A stretch of DNA of 15,256 nucleotides from assembly GCA_900770325.1 (NCBI GenBank), contig CAAGKE010000221.1:1-15256 (forward strand), in the 5' to 3' direction. Below are positions 6,542-13,860 of this stretch, one piece after another. Numbering within the stretch: position 1 is the stretch's first letter; every line of letters starts with the position of its first letter. This DNA is from Lachnospiraceae bacterium. Its GTDB lineage: Bacteria > Bacillota > Clostridia > Lachnospirales > Lachnospiraceae. Under the pieces are notes generated by a model, which worked only from the letters and a program-made list of their open reading frames with translations, did not search any database and had not been told where the DNA came from. Made by a program: the position numbers and the translations under genes.

Positions 6542-6571
6542 TTGACATTCTCCGGCAATTGTCTCTATAAT
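6542..6571 (+). promoter_or_regulatory. Near-consensus promoter of the PII-like/antiporter operon
   Basis: Perfect TTGACA (6542-6547) and TATAAT (6566-6571) with an 18-nt spacer. The predicted start near 6578 leaves a leader of about 30 nt, too short for a riboswitch. GGGAGG at 6596-6601 serves the ATG at 6608. Confidence 0.85.
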
Positions 6572-6607
6572 AGGGCGGATATTTTAGAATGGAAAGGGAG
6601 GATTTCT

Positions 6608-6952
6608 ATGCAGTTATTAATTCTAATATTAAAGAGAGTGGATCTGGTAGAAGAGCTGATCCGGGAGCTGGCGGAAAACGGCGTCCATGGCGGAACCATC
6701 ATTGACAGCACCGGTATGGCAAATGTTCTGGGGAATATGGATGACCTGCCTCTGTTCGGAATGCTTCGGAAAGTCATTAACAATGAAGATCAGACGAAAG
6801 AAAGCTGCAAGACCATGCTGTTTTTACTGAAAGACAGCGAAGTGGAAAATGCGAGAAAAATCATTCGGAGTGTGCTGGGGGATCTGAGCCGGCCCAATAC
6901 CGCAGTTATGTTTTCGGTACCGGTCACCTCTGTGGAAGGGCTGGGTGAATGA
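6608..6952 (+). CDS. Small PII-like signal-transduction protein
   Basis: A 114-residue soluble protein without signal peptide or membrane segment. Seen: an N-terminal beta strand and helix (LLILILKRVDLVEELIRELAENGVHGGTIIDSTG) and a C-terminal strand (AVMFSVPVTSVEGLG) that resemble the ferredoxin-like PII/CutA fold. The classic PII T-loop with its modified Tyr, and the glnB/glnK signature patterns, are not recognisable, so it is a PII-like protein and not a nitrogen regulator proper. The start at 6608 is set by GGGAGG six nt upstream and by the promoter at 6542-6571. The open frame upstream to 6476 would read through the promoter. The stop overlaps the antiporter start as ATGA, so the two are translationally coupled. 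Likely role (inferred): a nucleotide- or second-messenger-responsive regulator of the antiporter. Confidence 0.7.
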   Translation: MQLLILILKRVDLVEELIRELAENGVHGGTIIDSTGMANVLGNMDDLPLFGMLRKVINNEDQTKESCKTMLFLLKDSEVENARKIIRSVLGDLSRPNTAVMFSVPVTSVEGLGE

Positions 6953-8130
6953 TCGTGAATTTTAATACACTTACCTATCTGGCCATCTGCCTTTTCGCCG
7001 CTTTGCTTGCGGGAAAGATCGTTAAGCAGGTAAAGCTGCCCAACGTAACCGGCTATCTGATCATCGGCATCCTCATCGGCCCCTGCTGCCTGGGCCTTCT
7101 GCCACGTCAGGTAGTAGACAGTCTTGATATCGTCTCCGAAATGGCTCTGGGGTTCATTGCCTTTTCCATCGGCGGAGAATTTAAGCTGGATTATCTGAAA
7201 AAAATCGGAAAAGCACCTATCGTGATCGCTATTTTCGAATCGACTATGGCAGTATTCTTTGTGGATGTCGCCCTGATCGCCACCGGACATTCGGTACCCT
7301 TCTCACTGTGCCTGGGTGCGATTGCCGCTGCCACTGCTCCTGCTGCTACTCTGATGGTAGTGCGTCAGTACAAAGCGGATGGCCCGGTGACAAAAACTTT
7401 ACTTCCCGTGGTGGCGATCGATGATGCCACCGCCCTGATGGCTTTTGGTATCTCTGTCGCAGTAGCGAAAGCTCTGACCTCCAGCAGCGGCACCAACCTG
7501 GTTTCTGCACTGCTGGATCCGGTATATGAGATCGGCGGCGCCTTTCTTTTCGGCGGACTGCTGGGTGTAGGGCTTGCCTTCCTGACGAAATTTTTCCACA
7601 GCCGCAGCAACCGACTTGCCGGTGCCATTGCTTTCGTCTTCTTCTGCGAGGGCATCTGCGATATGGCCGGTTTTTCCTCACTGCTGGCCTGTATGGTCAT
7701 GAGCGCTGTATTTGTGAATCTGACAAATGAGTACAGCAAAGTATTTGAACAGGTGGATCGTCTTACGCCTCCTCTGTTTATGCTGTTTTTCCTGCTCTCC
7801 GGCGCAGACCTGGATATTTACATCATTCCCACTGTGGGACTTGTGGGCGTTATTTATGTGATTTTCCGCGTAATCGGCAAAGTACTGGGAAGCAGCATCG
7901 GCTCCGCCATTTCCCATACTCAGCCTGTGGTCCGTAAATGGCTTGGATTTACGCTGATTCCCCAGGCCGGTGTAGCCATCGGTCTGTCCAGTATTGCCAT
8001 GCAGGTGGTACCTGCTTATGGCGAACAGATCCGGGCCGTGATCCTTTGCGGAACAGTGGTCTATGAACTGACCGGTCCGGTCATCACAAAAATGGCATTA
8101 TCCAAAGCCGGGGAAATCCATTCCGCATAA
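6949..8130 (+). CDS. CPA2-family cation/proton antiporter (Kef/Nap type), membrane domain only
   Basis: A 393-residue polytopic membrane protein with about 12 hydrophobic segments. It exchanges Na+ or K+ for protons across the cytoplasmic membrane. Seen: the family's N-terminal pattern (LPNVTGYLIIGILIGP), a helix-break motif ATAPAATLMVV (129-138), and the ion-site acidic pair Asp158-Asp159 in VVAIDDATAL, which in this superfamily is associated with electrogenic exchange. A second conserved half (GFTLIPQAGVAIGLSSIAMQV) lies near the C-terminus. It ends soon after the last membrane helix, so it lacks the cytoplasmic TrkA-N/RCK regulatory domain of Kef and CpaA transporters. Translation starts inside the PII-like stop codon (ATGA). 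The strong bidirectional terminator at 8195-8240 closes the operon. The ion specificity is not known. Confidence 0.9.
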   Translation: MIVNFNTLTYLAICLFAALLAGKIVKQVKLPNVTGYLIIGILIGPCCLGLLPRQVVDSLDIVSEMALGFIAFSIGGEFKLDYLKKIGKAPIVIAIFESTMAVFFVDVALIATGHSVPFSLCLGAIAAATAPAATLMVVRQYKADGPVTKTLLPVVAIDDATALMAFGISVAVAKALTSSSGTNLVSALLDPVYEIGGAFLFGGLLGVGLAFLTKFFHSRSNRLAGAIAFVFFCEGICDMAGFSSLLACMVMSAVFVNLTNEYSKVFEQVDRLTPPLFMLFFLLSGADLDIYIIPTVGLVGVIYVIFRVIGKVLGSSIGSAISHTQPVVRKWLGFTLIPQAGVAIGLSSIAMQVVPAYGEQIRAVILCGTVVYELTGPVITKMALSKAGEIHSA

Positions 8131-8145
8131 TCATCAGTTAATTCT

Positions 8146-8159
8146 TGTCTGTACAGACA
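8146..8159. repeat. 14-bp perfect palindrome after the antiporter
   Basis: TGTCTGTACAGACA is fully self-complementary and shares its CTGTACAG centre with 1011-1018 and 2625-2632. It lies 15 bp after the antiporter stop codon. Confidence 0.45.
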
Positions 8160-8166
8160 GGCAAGG

Positions 8167-8189
8167 CAAGAACGCCAGAGGCGTTCTTG
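8167..8189. repeat. 10-bp-stem triloop hairpin, copy 1
   Basis: CAAGAACGCC, loop AGA, GGCGTTCTTG: a perfect stem. Its counterpart at 12853-12875, read in reverse, matches 20 of 23 positions. One outer pair has changed A-T to G-C on both sides at once, which keeps the stem. There is no T-run, so it is not the operon's main terminator. Confidence 0.7.
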
Positions 8190-8194
8190 AAATT

Positions 8195-8240
8195 AAAGGC
8201 TGCGCCAGAATTCCGAAAATGGGATTCCGGCGCAGCCTTT
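8195..8240. terminator. Bidirectional intrinsic terminator between the antiporter and the methyltransferase
   Basis: AAAGGCTGCGCC (8195-8206) pairs perfectly with GGCGCAGCCTTT (8229-8240). After one mismatch, seven more pairs (8208-8214 with 8221-8227, one of them G-T) close a GAAAAT loop. The stem ends in AAA/TTT on both strands. The genes on each side converge, and the methyltransferase stop codon (8239-8241) overlaps the stem by two bases. Confidence 0.85.
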
Positions 8241-9390
8241 AGAAATTCTCCCTCTTCCAGGGAATCTCTTCCTCCGGTACATTTGTGATCAGAAGATGCT
8301 CCGCACTTCTGTCATTACGGCTGCGCATATTATATAAATAGCGGTTGTCAAAGGTAAGGATACGAAATCCGCTGTCCTGATAAAGCCCGTAAATGTATTC
8401 TGTATTTTTGATCACCAGCAGAAATTTTGCCCGTGTCGTCCGAAGGAAATCTGCCAGCCGCTTCTGATCCTCCCGGCCGAATTCTTTTCCCTCATAGTCT
8501 GAAAAATCCGTATCATAGGGCGGATCAAGGAACAGAAAATCCCGGTCTGTCAGCTCCAGTTCCCGGAGGAAAGCTTCAAAATCCTGGCAGTGGATCTCGG
8601 TGCGGCTCAGAAGCTTTTTCACCCCATCTCCGAACATATGGGCCACCTTTCCCTCCAGATCCTTGCTGTTGTAGGAAATGCCGCCATAGGGGATATTGAA
8701 TTCCCCTTTCTGATTATAGCGGAACATGGAACCATAACAGTATTCCCGGATAAAATAGAAGTTAGCGATCCGGTACTGCTTTGCAGCCACCAGTCTGCCC
8801 GCCGCGATCTCGTTAAAGACGCCCCGGAAATACATATAAAAGCCGCTGGTAAACCCGGTCACCAGGTTATCCTTCAGATCCTTGCTGCTAAAGGGCTTTT
8901 TCTGATTGTTCTGAATCGTCCGGAGGAACTTATCCTCTGTCATACGCAGCATCTGGTCCAGAAAATCCTCCCGGTCCAGTACCAGCTCTGTCATCACCAG
9001 CGGATCACACACGATCTGGCTCACCAGGCCCAGATGAAGCTGCAGGTCTTTTACATTGCGCCCGTTCTTCAGCGCATCCTCATAAATAGAGTAAAGCTCC
9101 AGAATATCTTCATAACGCTGCTCGCAGATCTGCTTCAGCCCTGTAAAGCTGCGGCAGTACAGCTCCAGGATCTGACGAAACTGCTCATCCTGTGCCTTTA
9201 CCAGGCGGTAAAATTCCATCAGATCCTCTGAGATATCATTGATCACCGCCCGCTCCGGCTTCAAGTAAAAATAAACTGCGCCGCCCCCCACAAAGGGCTC
9301 GATATATCTGTCATAATCCGGTATCAGTGAAGCGAACCGGTCAATTTCACTGGACTTTCCGCCCGGCCATTTGATTAATGGTTTCAACAT
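8239..9390 (-). CDS. D12-class (Dam family) N6-adenine DNA methyltransferase
   Basis: A 383-residue cytoplasmic enzyme that transfers methyl from S-adenosylmethionine to adenine N6 in DNA. Seen: IKWPGGK at residues 6-12, the SAM-binding motif PFVGGG (32-37), acidic NDIS (51-54), FRYN-x-GEFNIPYG (223-236), and catalytic motif IV DPPY (289-292). It is about 100 residues longer than E. coli Dam. The extra length lies mainly between residues 60 and 210, the target-recognition and helical region. Recognition of GATC is therefore possible but not shown. No restriction endonuclease gene is adjacent, so it looks solitary. The ATG has GGGAG at 9396-9400. It lies 78 bp behind the GreA gene on the same strand and is probably cotranscribed. 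The terminator at 8195-8240 ends the unit. Confidence 0.9.
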   Translation of the reverse strand: MLKPLIKWPGGKSSEIDRFASLIPDYDRYIEPFVGGGAVYFYLKPERAVINDISEDLMEFYRLVKAQDEQFRQILELYCRSFTGLKQICEQRYEDILELYSIYEDALKNGRNVKDLQLHLGLVSQIVCDPLVMTELVLDREDFLDQMLRMTEDKFLRTIQNNQKKPFSSKDLKDNLVTGFTSGFYMYFRGVFNEIAAGRLVAAKQYRIANFYFIREYCYGSMFRYNQKGEFNIPYGGISYNSKDLEGKVAHMFGDGVKKLLSRTEIHCQDFEAFLRELELTDRDFLFLDPPYDTDFSDYEGKEFGREDQKRLADFLRTTRAKFLLVIKNTEYIYGLYQDSGFRILTFDNRYLYNMRSRNDRSAEHLLITNVPEEEIPWKRENF

Positions 9391-9441
9391 TTGTTCTCCC
9401 GCGCTTAAACAGCGTTACTTTCCGCAGCAATGCGCTGCCTT

Positions 9442-9474
9442 CTTAAAAGTTACTGTGAACAATAACTCTTAAAA
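9442..9474. repeat. TGTTCAC-family palindrome between the GreA and methyltransferase genes
   Basis: AGTTACTG-TGAA-CAATAACT (9448-9467) is an 8-bp palindrome with one mismatch, flanked by CTTAAAA direct repeats (9442-9448 and 9468-9474). The GreA stop codon lies in the right flank. Except for the loop and one stem base it matches 2660-2685, which has the same CTTAAAA left flank. Confidence 0.6.
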
Positions 9475-9972
9475 CTTCCTGATTGCATCGCTTCCGTCAT
9501 CAATTGTATTTACGATGGATCGGATAACCACATCATAACCGTAATTATCATCCACCTTAATGTGCACTCTGTCGTTTACCTTGTGTCCCATCAGAGCCTT
9601 TCCCAGCGGCGATTCGATACTGATCAGACCCTTTAGTGAATTTCCACGGATAGAGGTCACCAGCTTATAAGTCTCAGTCATATCATCTTCTTCAAAGTAA
9701 ACTTCTACCGTATTATTTAATCCAACCTCGTCTTCTCTGGATTCCTCCGAGATCACCTTTGCGTTCTTCAGCATCCGCTCCAGATAGCGGATCCGGCTCT
9801 CATTCTGATTTTTATCTTTTTTCGCCGCATAATACTCAAAGTTCTCACTCAGATCTCCCTGGGCTCTGGCCTCCTTTACCGCCTCGATGGCTTCCTTGCG
9901 CACCACCAGCTTCCGGTATTCAATTTCTTTTTCTATCTTTTCCACATCCTTGCGTGTCAGCTCTTCACCCAA
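9469..9972 (-). CDS. greA: GreA-family transcript cleavage factor
   Basis: A 167-residue factor that enters the RNA polymerase secondary channel and stimulates cleavage of backtracked transcripts. Seen: an N-terminal antiparallel coiled coil (about residues 5-75) with the acidic tip motif DLSEN at 40-44, and a C-terminal FKBP-like domain containing SPLGKALMGHKVNDRV. It is slightly longer than the usual ~158 residues and ends in an atypical tail (IDDGSDAIRKF), so it may be a GreA paralogue. The start is TTG at 9970-9972, supported by AGAGG at 9981-9985, 8 nt away, and by family alignment: the next in-frame Met is about residue 67, well inside the coiled coil. Its promoter lies at 10036-10064, and it probably leads a two-gene unit with the methyltransferase. 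Confidence 0.9.
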   Translation of the reverse strand: MGEELTRKDVEKIEKEIEYRKLVVRKEAIEAVKEARAQGDLSENFEYYAAKKDKNQNESRIRYLERMLKNAKVISEESREDEVGLNNTVEVYFEEDDMTETYKLVTSIRGNSLKGLISIESPLGKALMGHKVNDRVHIKVDDNYGYDVVIRSIVNTIDDGSDAIRKF

Positions 9973-10035
9973 CTTAATTACCTCTTTTCTGTCCGACGGA
10001 CTTTTTTGCTTCTTTTTTCTGTCAGCACCGTCTCT

Positions 10036-10064
10036 ATCATATCACAATCTATCCGAAACAACAA
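10036..10064 (-). promoter_or_regulatory. Promoter of the greA gene
   Basis: Read on the minus strand: TTGTTG (10059-10064), a 17-nt spacer, TATGAT (10036-10041). The leader to the TTG start would be about 55 nt. A perfect GTTTCGAAAC palindrome lies just upstream at 10089-10098. Confidence 0.6.
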
Positions 10065-10247
10065 TTCAAGATAAATATTCCAAACAGGGTTTCGAAACGA
10101 CCGGACTATATAGGAACCGCTGTACCGGTATCGTATACGTACCATCAAAAACAGACTGCCGTAAAGAGCAGAATTTCCTGTTTTCCTCTTTATGACAGCC
10201 TGCTTTGCAGCACCTTTTCCTCTTTGTTCTGTTTTCCTTCTCAGGCG

Positions 10248-11765
10248 TTATTCTGTTTTTCTTCCCAGGCGTATCACATTCCAGGAAGCCTTTTTCAGTA
10301 CTGTTTCCAGCCGTCCCTGCTCCATGGGGATGTTTTCTTCCCGCAGCGGACGTACCGTTTCTCCTGCCAGTGTATTTACCGCCTGCAGATCATCACAGGC
10401 CAGCTCCAGCTTTTCGATGACCCGGTATCCCTCAAAGCTTCGCGCATCCAGCTTAAGCAGTCTGTCTTCCCTCACATTCCTGTTGACCGCAAAAATGGTC
10501 AGTTCCTCCTTCTCCGGGGAGAATACCGCCGTGCTGACCACATCCGTCACAGGGCCGTGACCGGAGGTCTCATGCATCGGCGTATCCAGAATCGTCTGCA
10601 ATACCATACCTCTGCCGTACCGCGAAGCGTGCAGGAAGGGATAGAAAATCGTCTGTCTCCATGCCCCGCCTGTCTCATCCGTCATAATGGGAGCCAGCAC
10701 ATTCACAAGCTGAGCCAGACAGGCGATCTTCACCCGGTCTGCATGGTTCAGCAGCGTGATCAGCATCAGGCCCACCATCAGTGCATCTTCAAAATTGTAT
10801 TCTTCCTCCAGAAGCGCAGGAGCCGTCTGCCATGGGTGATTCTTCGTAATATCTTCCTCGGTTTTCTTAGAATGATACCACACATTCCATTCATCGAAGC
10901 TGAGATTCACCGTCTTTTTGCTGCGTTTCTTTGCTTTCACAAAATCGCAGACAGAAACTACCGTGCGGATGAACTCATCCATATCATCCGACAAAGCCAG
11001 AAAATCTTCCGTATCCTGCTTCTCATTTCCATAATACTGGTGCAGGGATATATAATCCACATAATCATAGTTGTGTTCCAGTGTGGTGGCTTCCCACTGG
11101 GGGAAGGTGGCCATATCCTTCGATGAGCTTCCGCAGGAAACCAGTTCAATAGAAGGATCAATCAGCTTCATGGCCTTGGCCGTCTCCTCCGACAGCCGTC
11201 CATATTCTTCCATGGTTTTCCTTCCGATCTGCCATTCTCCATCCATCTCGTTTCCCAAGCACCACAGTTTAATATGATACGGCGTTTCCACACCATGCTG
11301 CCTGCGCAGATCACTGTATCTGGTTCCTCCCGGATGATTGCAGTATTCCAGCAGATTGCAGGCATCTGCAATTCCTCTGGTACCCAGATTCACCGCCATC
11401 ATCATCTGTGCCCCGGCTTCCTTTGTCCATTTGGCAAATTCCCCCAGTCCAAAGGTATTTGGCTCCAGTGTTCTCCATGCCAGATCCAGCCGGGTCCTGC
11501 GCTGATCCATGGGGCCTACACTGTCTTCCCAGAAGAAATTAGAAACAAAGTTCCCGCCCGGGTAACGAATCACGGATACGCCCAGCTCCTTCACCAGCTC
11601 CAGTACATCCTTCCGGAACCCCTGCTCATCCGCGCTTATATGTCCCGGCTGATAAATACCGCCGTAGACCGCCCGTCCCAGGTGCTCGATAAAAGATCCA
11701 TAAAGACGGTCATCCACCGGCGCCACCTGATAGGCACGGTCTATGATCATTTTCACTGTCTGCAT
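10248..11765 (-). CDS. GH51 alpha-L-arabinofuranosidase, intracellular
   Basis: A 505-residue enzyme that removes terminal L-arabinofuranose from arabino-oligosaccharides taken into the cell; it has no signal peptide. Seen: the family N-terminus (YGSFIEHLGRAVYGGIY), substrate motif VIRYPGGNFVSNF, acid/base Glu173 in LWCLGNEMDG, nucleophile Glu292 in LSFDEWNVW, and the C-terminal beta-sandwich. Length and catalytic spacing agree well with characterised GH51 enzymes of about 500 residues. The start at 11765 has GGGAG at 11773-11777, 7 nt away; the ATG nine codons upstream has no spaced ribosome site. It lies 78 bp after the DMT gene on the same strand. I see no terminator between them, so it may be cotranscribed, though a weak TATAGT near 11840 could allow separate expression. 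No clear terminator follows it. Confidence 0.95.
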   Translation of the reverse strand: MQTVKMIIDRAYQVAPVDDRLYGSFIEHLGRAVYGGIYQPGHISADEQGFRKDVLELVKELGVSVIRYPGGNFVSNFFWEDSVGPMDQRRTRLDLAWRTLEPNTFGLGEFAKWTKEAGAQMMMAVNLGTRGIADACNLLEYCNHPGGTRYSDLRRQHGVETPYHIKLWCLGNEMDGEWQIGRKTMEEYGRLSEETAKAMKLIDPSIELVSCGSSSKDMATFPQWEATTLEHNYDYVDYISLHQYYGNEKQDTEDFLALSDDMDEFIRTVVSVCDFVKAKKRSKKTVNLSFDEWNVWYHSKKTEEDITKNHPWQTAPALLEEEYNFEDALMVGLMLITLLNHADRVKIACLAQLVNVLAPIMTDETGGAWRQTIFYPFLHASRYGRGMVLQTILDTPMHETSGHGPVTDVVSTAVFSPEKEELTIFAVNRNVREDRLLKLDARSFEGYRVIEKLELACDDLQAVNTLAGETVRPLREENIPMEQGRLETVLKKASWNVIRLGRKTE

Positions 11766-11843
11766 ATTATTTCTCCCATCTGCTATTTTCATCCTGTTTT
11801 CTCAAAGTTTACTCCTGGTATTTTTTCTATAAAATCTACTATA

Positions 11844-12794
11844 TCACATATTTTCCTGTTTTACAGCATCCTCTCTCTGAGCAAGAAAAATCCCCGCACT
11901 CACCAGCACCAGTGCGATCAGGCTGGTCACACCCTTCGCCTGATCCGCTTCATTCAGCAGCAATGCAGACAATAATACGCCAAATACCGGATTGGAAAAG
12001 CCAAACACCGCAACTTTGGACACCGGATTATATTTCAGAAGAATGCTCCAGACCGAATAAGCTGCTGCCGATAAGAATGCCAGATAGATCAATACCCCTA
12101 TTCCCGCACCGGAAATCTGCCTCAGCCGTCCGCCAAAAGCCAGCCCGGCCAGGATCATCACCATACCTCCCACTATAAACTGATAACCGCTGAGTGTAAC
12201 CGGATTTTCTTTCTGGGAATAGCGTTTACTCAGCACAGAAGAAATCGCATAGGCTACTGTGGACAACAGGATAAACCCCTCGCCGTTTAACCGGAAATTC
12301 AGATCCATTCCGCTGCCGCCCAGGTTAATGATGACTACACCAGCAAATCCCAATACACAGCCCGCCAGCTTTCTCCAGGTAATCTTTTCCATACGAAAAA
12401 CCAGTGCAGCGATCAGAATCGCAATAAAAACATTGCTTCCTTCTATAATAGACGCTTTCACTCCCGTGGTATTGGCAAGCCCCACATAAAACAGAAAGTA
12501 CTGCAGCATCGTCTGAAAAACGCTGAGCTTCCATACCATCCCCCAGGAGGTTTTCTGCGGAGTCAGAAGTCTGCGGCCGGCTGCGGAACCGCCCAGAACC
12601 GCAAATATACCGGCAAGCGTAAACCGGCATCCGGCAAATAAAATCTGTGCCGCCGTATCGTCCGACGGAATGGAAAACAGACGGTATCCGATCTTGATCA
12701 CGGGAAATGCGCTGCCCCACAGGGCGCAGCAAAACAGAGCCAGCAGCCCCACCGCCCAGGTTTTTGTCAGCCAGTTATTTTTTTCATAATTCAT
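11844..12794 (-). CDS. EamA/DMT-superfamily transporter (first of two)
   Basis: A 316-residue membrane protein with about ten hydrophobic segments arranged as two EamA repeats. The first half contains LALFCCALWGSAFPVIKIGY, and the second starts around GEGFILLSTVAYAISSVLSKRY. DMT proteins move small metabolites, most often exporting amino acids, amines or nucleosides; the substrate is not readable. The ATG at 12792-12794 follows AGAGGAACACAGGAAT, a weak ribosome site. It is separated from the upstream DMT gene by 163 bp that contain the hairpin element 12834-12916. The protein is clearly different from the neighbouring DMT, so this is not a recent duplication. Confidence 0.9.
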   Translation of the reverse strand: MNYEKNNWLTKTWAVGLLALFCCALWGSAFPVIKIGYRLFSIPSDDTAAQILFAGCRFTLAGIFAVLGGSAAGRRLLTPQKTSWGMVWKLSVFQTMLQYFLFYVGLANTTGVKASIIEGSNVFIAILIAALVFRMEKITWRKLAGCVLGFAGVVIINLGGSGMDLNFRLNGEGFILLSTVAYAISSVLSKRYSQKENPVTLSGYQFIVGGMVMILAGLAFGGRLRQISGAGIGVLIYLAFLSAAAYSVWSILLKYNPVSKVAVFGFSNPVFGVLLSALLLNEADQAKGVTSLIALVLVSAGIFLAQREDAVKQENM

Positions 12795-12833
12795 ATTCCT
12801 GTGTTCCTCTTTTCCTGTCTTCTTTTTGTTTCC

Positions 12834-12916
12834 TGTTCACGCGGCATCATTTCAGGAATGCCTCTGGCGTTCCTGCCGCGGTGTGGCCGAATGTGAAGCA
12901 TTCTTCCACTGTTCAC
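12834..12916. repeat. Dispersed hairpin element between the two DMT genes
   Basis: Two direct TGTTCAC motifs (12834-12840, 12910-12916) flank a large hairpin. The inner stem is CAGGAATGCC/GGCGTTCCTG with a TCT loop (12853-12875), extended by CGCGG/CCGCG (12840-12844, 12876-12880) across a bulge. A small GAATG/CATTC stem follows. The inner stem is copy 2 of the 8167-8189 hairpin. TTTCGAA at 12942-12948 recurs in the 3856-4039 arms and at 10090-10096. Confidence 0.65.
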
Positions 12917-12957
12917 GTCTGCGATCCGCCGGAGGCTCAGCTTTCGAAAACCCGCCC

Positions 12958-13830
12958 TCAGGAAGAGGCCTGATCCAGACACACATACATCCACAACCCG
13001 GCAATGATGATCACCCCGCCGATAACCTGTGCCATCCCCGGCATCTGCCCGAAGAACAGAAGTCCCAAAAGGGTGGCAAATACCGGTTCTCCCAGCTTGG
13101 CAGTGGAAATAAATGCCGCAGGCACATATTTCAGGCCCCAGCTAAATATACTGTGACCCAACAGGGTACAAAATACTGCCATACCAAACGCGCATCCATA
13201 ATCCTTCCATTCATAGCCTGTTAAAGGCATCTTCCCTACGGCACAAAATACCGCCAGCACCAGCGAACTGGTTCCATACACCAGGAAGGTGTACAGAGTG
13301 GTGGTCATATGGGTCCGCTGACGCCTTCCGATCAGGGTATAAACGGACACAAAAACTGCTCCGGACAGTGCCAGCAGATCCCCGTGCAGCACATCACTGC
13401 CGGCCCGGCTGTCTGACATGGCCAGAATCACACTTCCCGCAAAGGTCAGCAAAATGCCTGCAGCCCCTGCTTTGGACAGTTTTTCCCGAAAAATGAACAC
13501 GGTCACCAAAGCCACAAAAAACACTTCCGTATCTACCAGTACCGTACTGGAAGCAATGGAAGTATAACGGATCGACTCAAAATAAGCCGAAAAATGACAG
13601 GCCAGGAAAAATCCACTGATACAGCAAAACAAAAGGTCTTTCCTTTTCAGTGTTTTCACCTCTTCTCTGCAGTTTTTCCACACAGCAGGCAGCAAAAGCA
13701 GCGCAGAAAATAGCATACGGTAAAACGCCAGCACCACAGAGGGTGCTGACGCGTATTTCACAAGAACTGCCGAGAAGGAAACGCCCACTACTCCCAGCAG
13801 CACAATCATTTTACATTTTAATTGGTTCAT
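12958..13830 (-). CDS. EamA/DMT-superfamily transporter (second of two)
   Basis: A 290-residue membrane protein with about ten hydrophobic segments in two EamA repeats. The first contains VGVSFSAVLVKYASAPSVVLAFYR, and the second starts at HGDLLALSGAVFVSVYTLIGRR and includes the conserved FSWGLKYVPAAFISTAKLGEPVFATLLG. It starts only 30 bp after the racemase-TetR stop codon, with AAAGGA about 10 nt before the ATG, so it is almost certainly in the same operon. The context suggests that it moves the substrate, product or a relative of the racemase ligand, perhaps as an exporter. That is inference; the DMT fold alone does not reveal the cargo. Confidence 0.9.
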   Translation of the reverse strand: MNQLKCKMIVLLGVVGVSFSAVLVKYASAPSVVLAFYRMLFSALLLLPAVWKNCREEVKTLKRKDLLFCCISGFFLACHFSAYFESIRYTSIASSTVLVDTEVFFVALVTVFIFREKLSKAGAAGILLTFAGSVILAMSDSRAGSDVLHGDLLALSGAVFVSVYTLIGRRQRTHMTTTLYTFLVYGTSSLVLAVFCAVGKMPLTGYEWKDYGCAFGMAVFCTLLGHSIFSWGLKYVPAAFISTAKLGEPVFATLLGLLFFGQMPGMAQVIGGVIIIAGLWMYVCLDQASS

Positions 13831-13860
13831 AATTCTATTCCTTTATCATTTCATCATTCC

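Noticed and set aside
8590..9231. 213-residue plus-strand open frame
   Set aside because: Shadow of the adenine methyltransferase gene; no recognisable domain or ribosome site.
9442..9474. CTTAAAA direct repeats as a target-site duplication of an inserted palindrome
   Set aside because: The left CTTAAAA also accompanies the related palindrome at 2660-2685, so it is part of the repeat and not a duplicated target.
10224..11126. 300-residue plus-strand open frame
   Set aside because: It lies inside the GH51 arabinofuranosidase gene, which carries both catalytic Glu motifs on the minus strand.
11274..11975. 233-residue plus-strand open frame
   Set aside because: It spans parts of two minus-strand genes (GH51 and DMT) and shows no protein-like motif.
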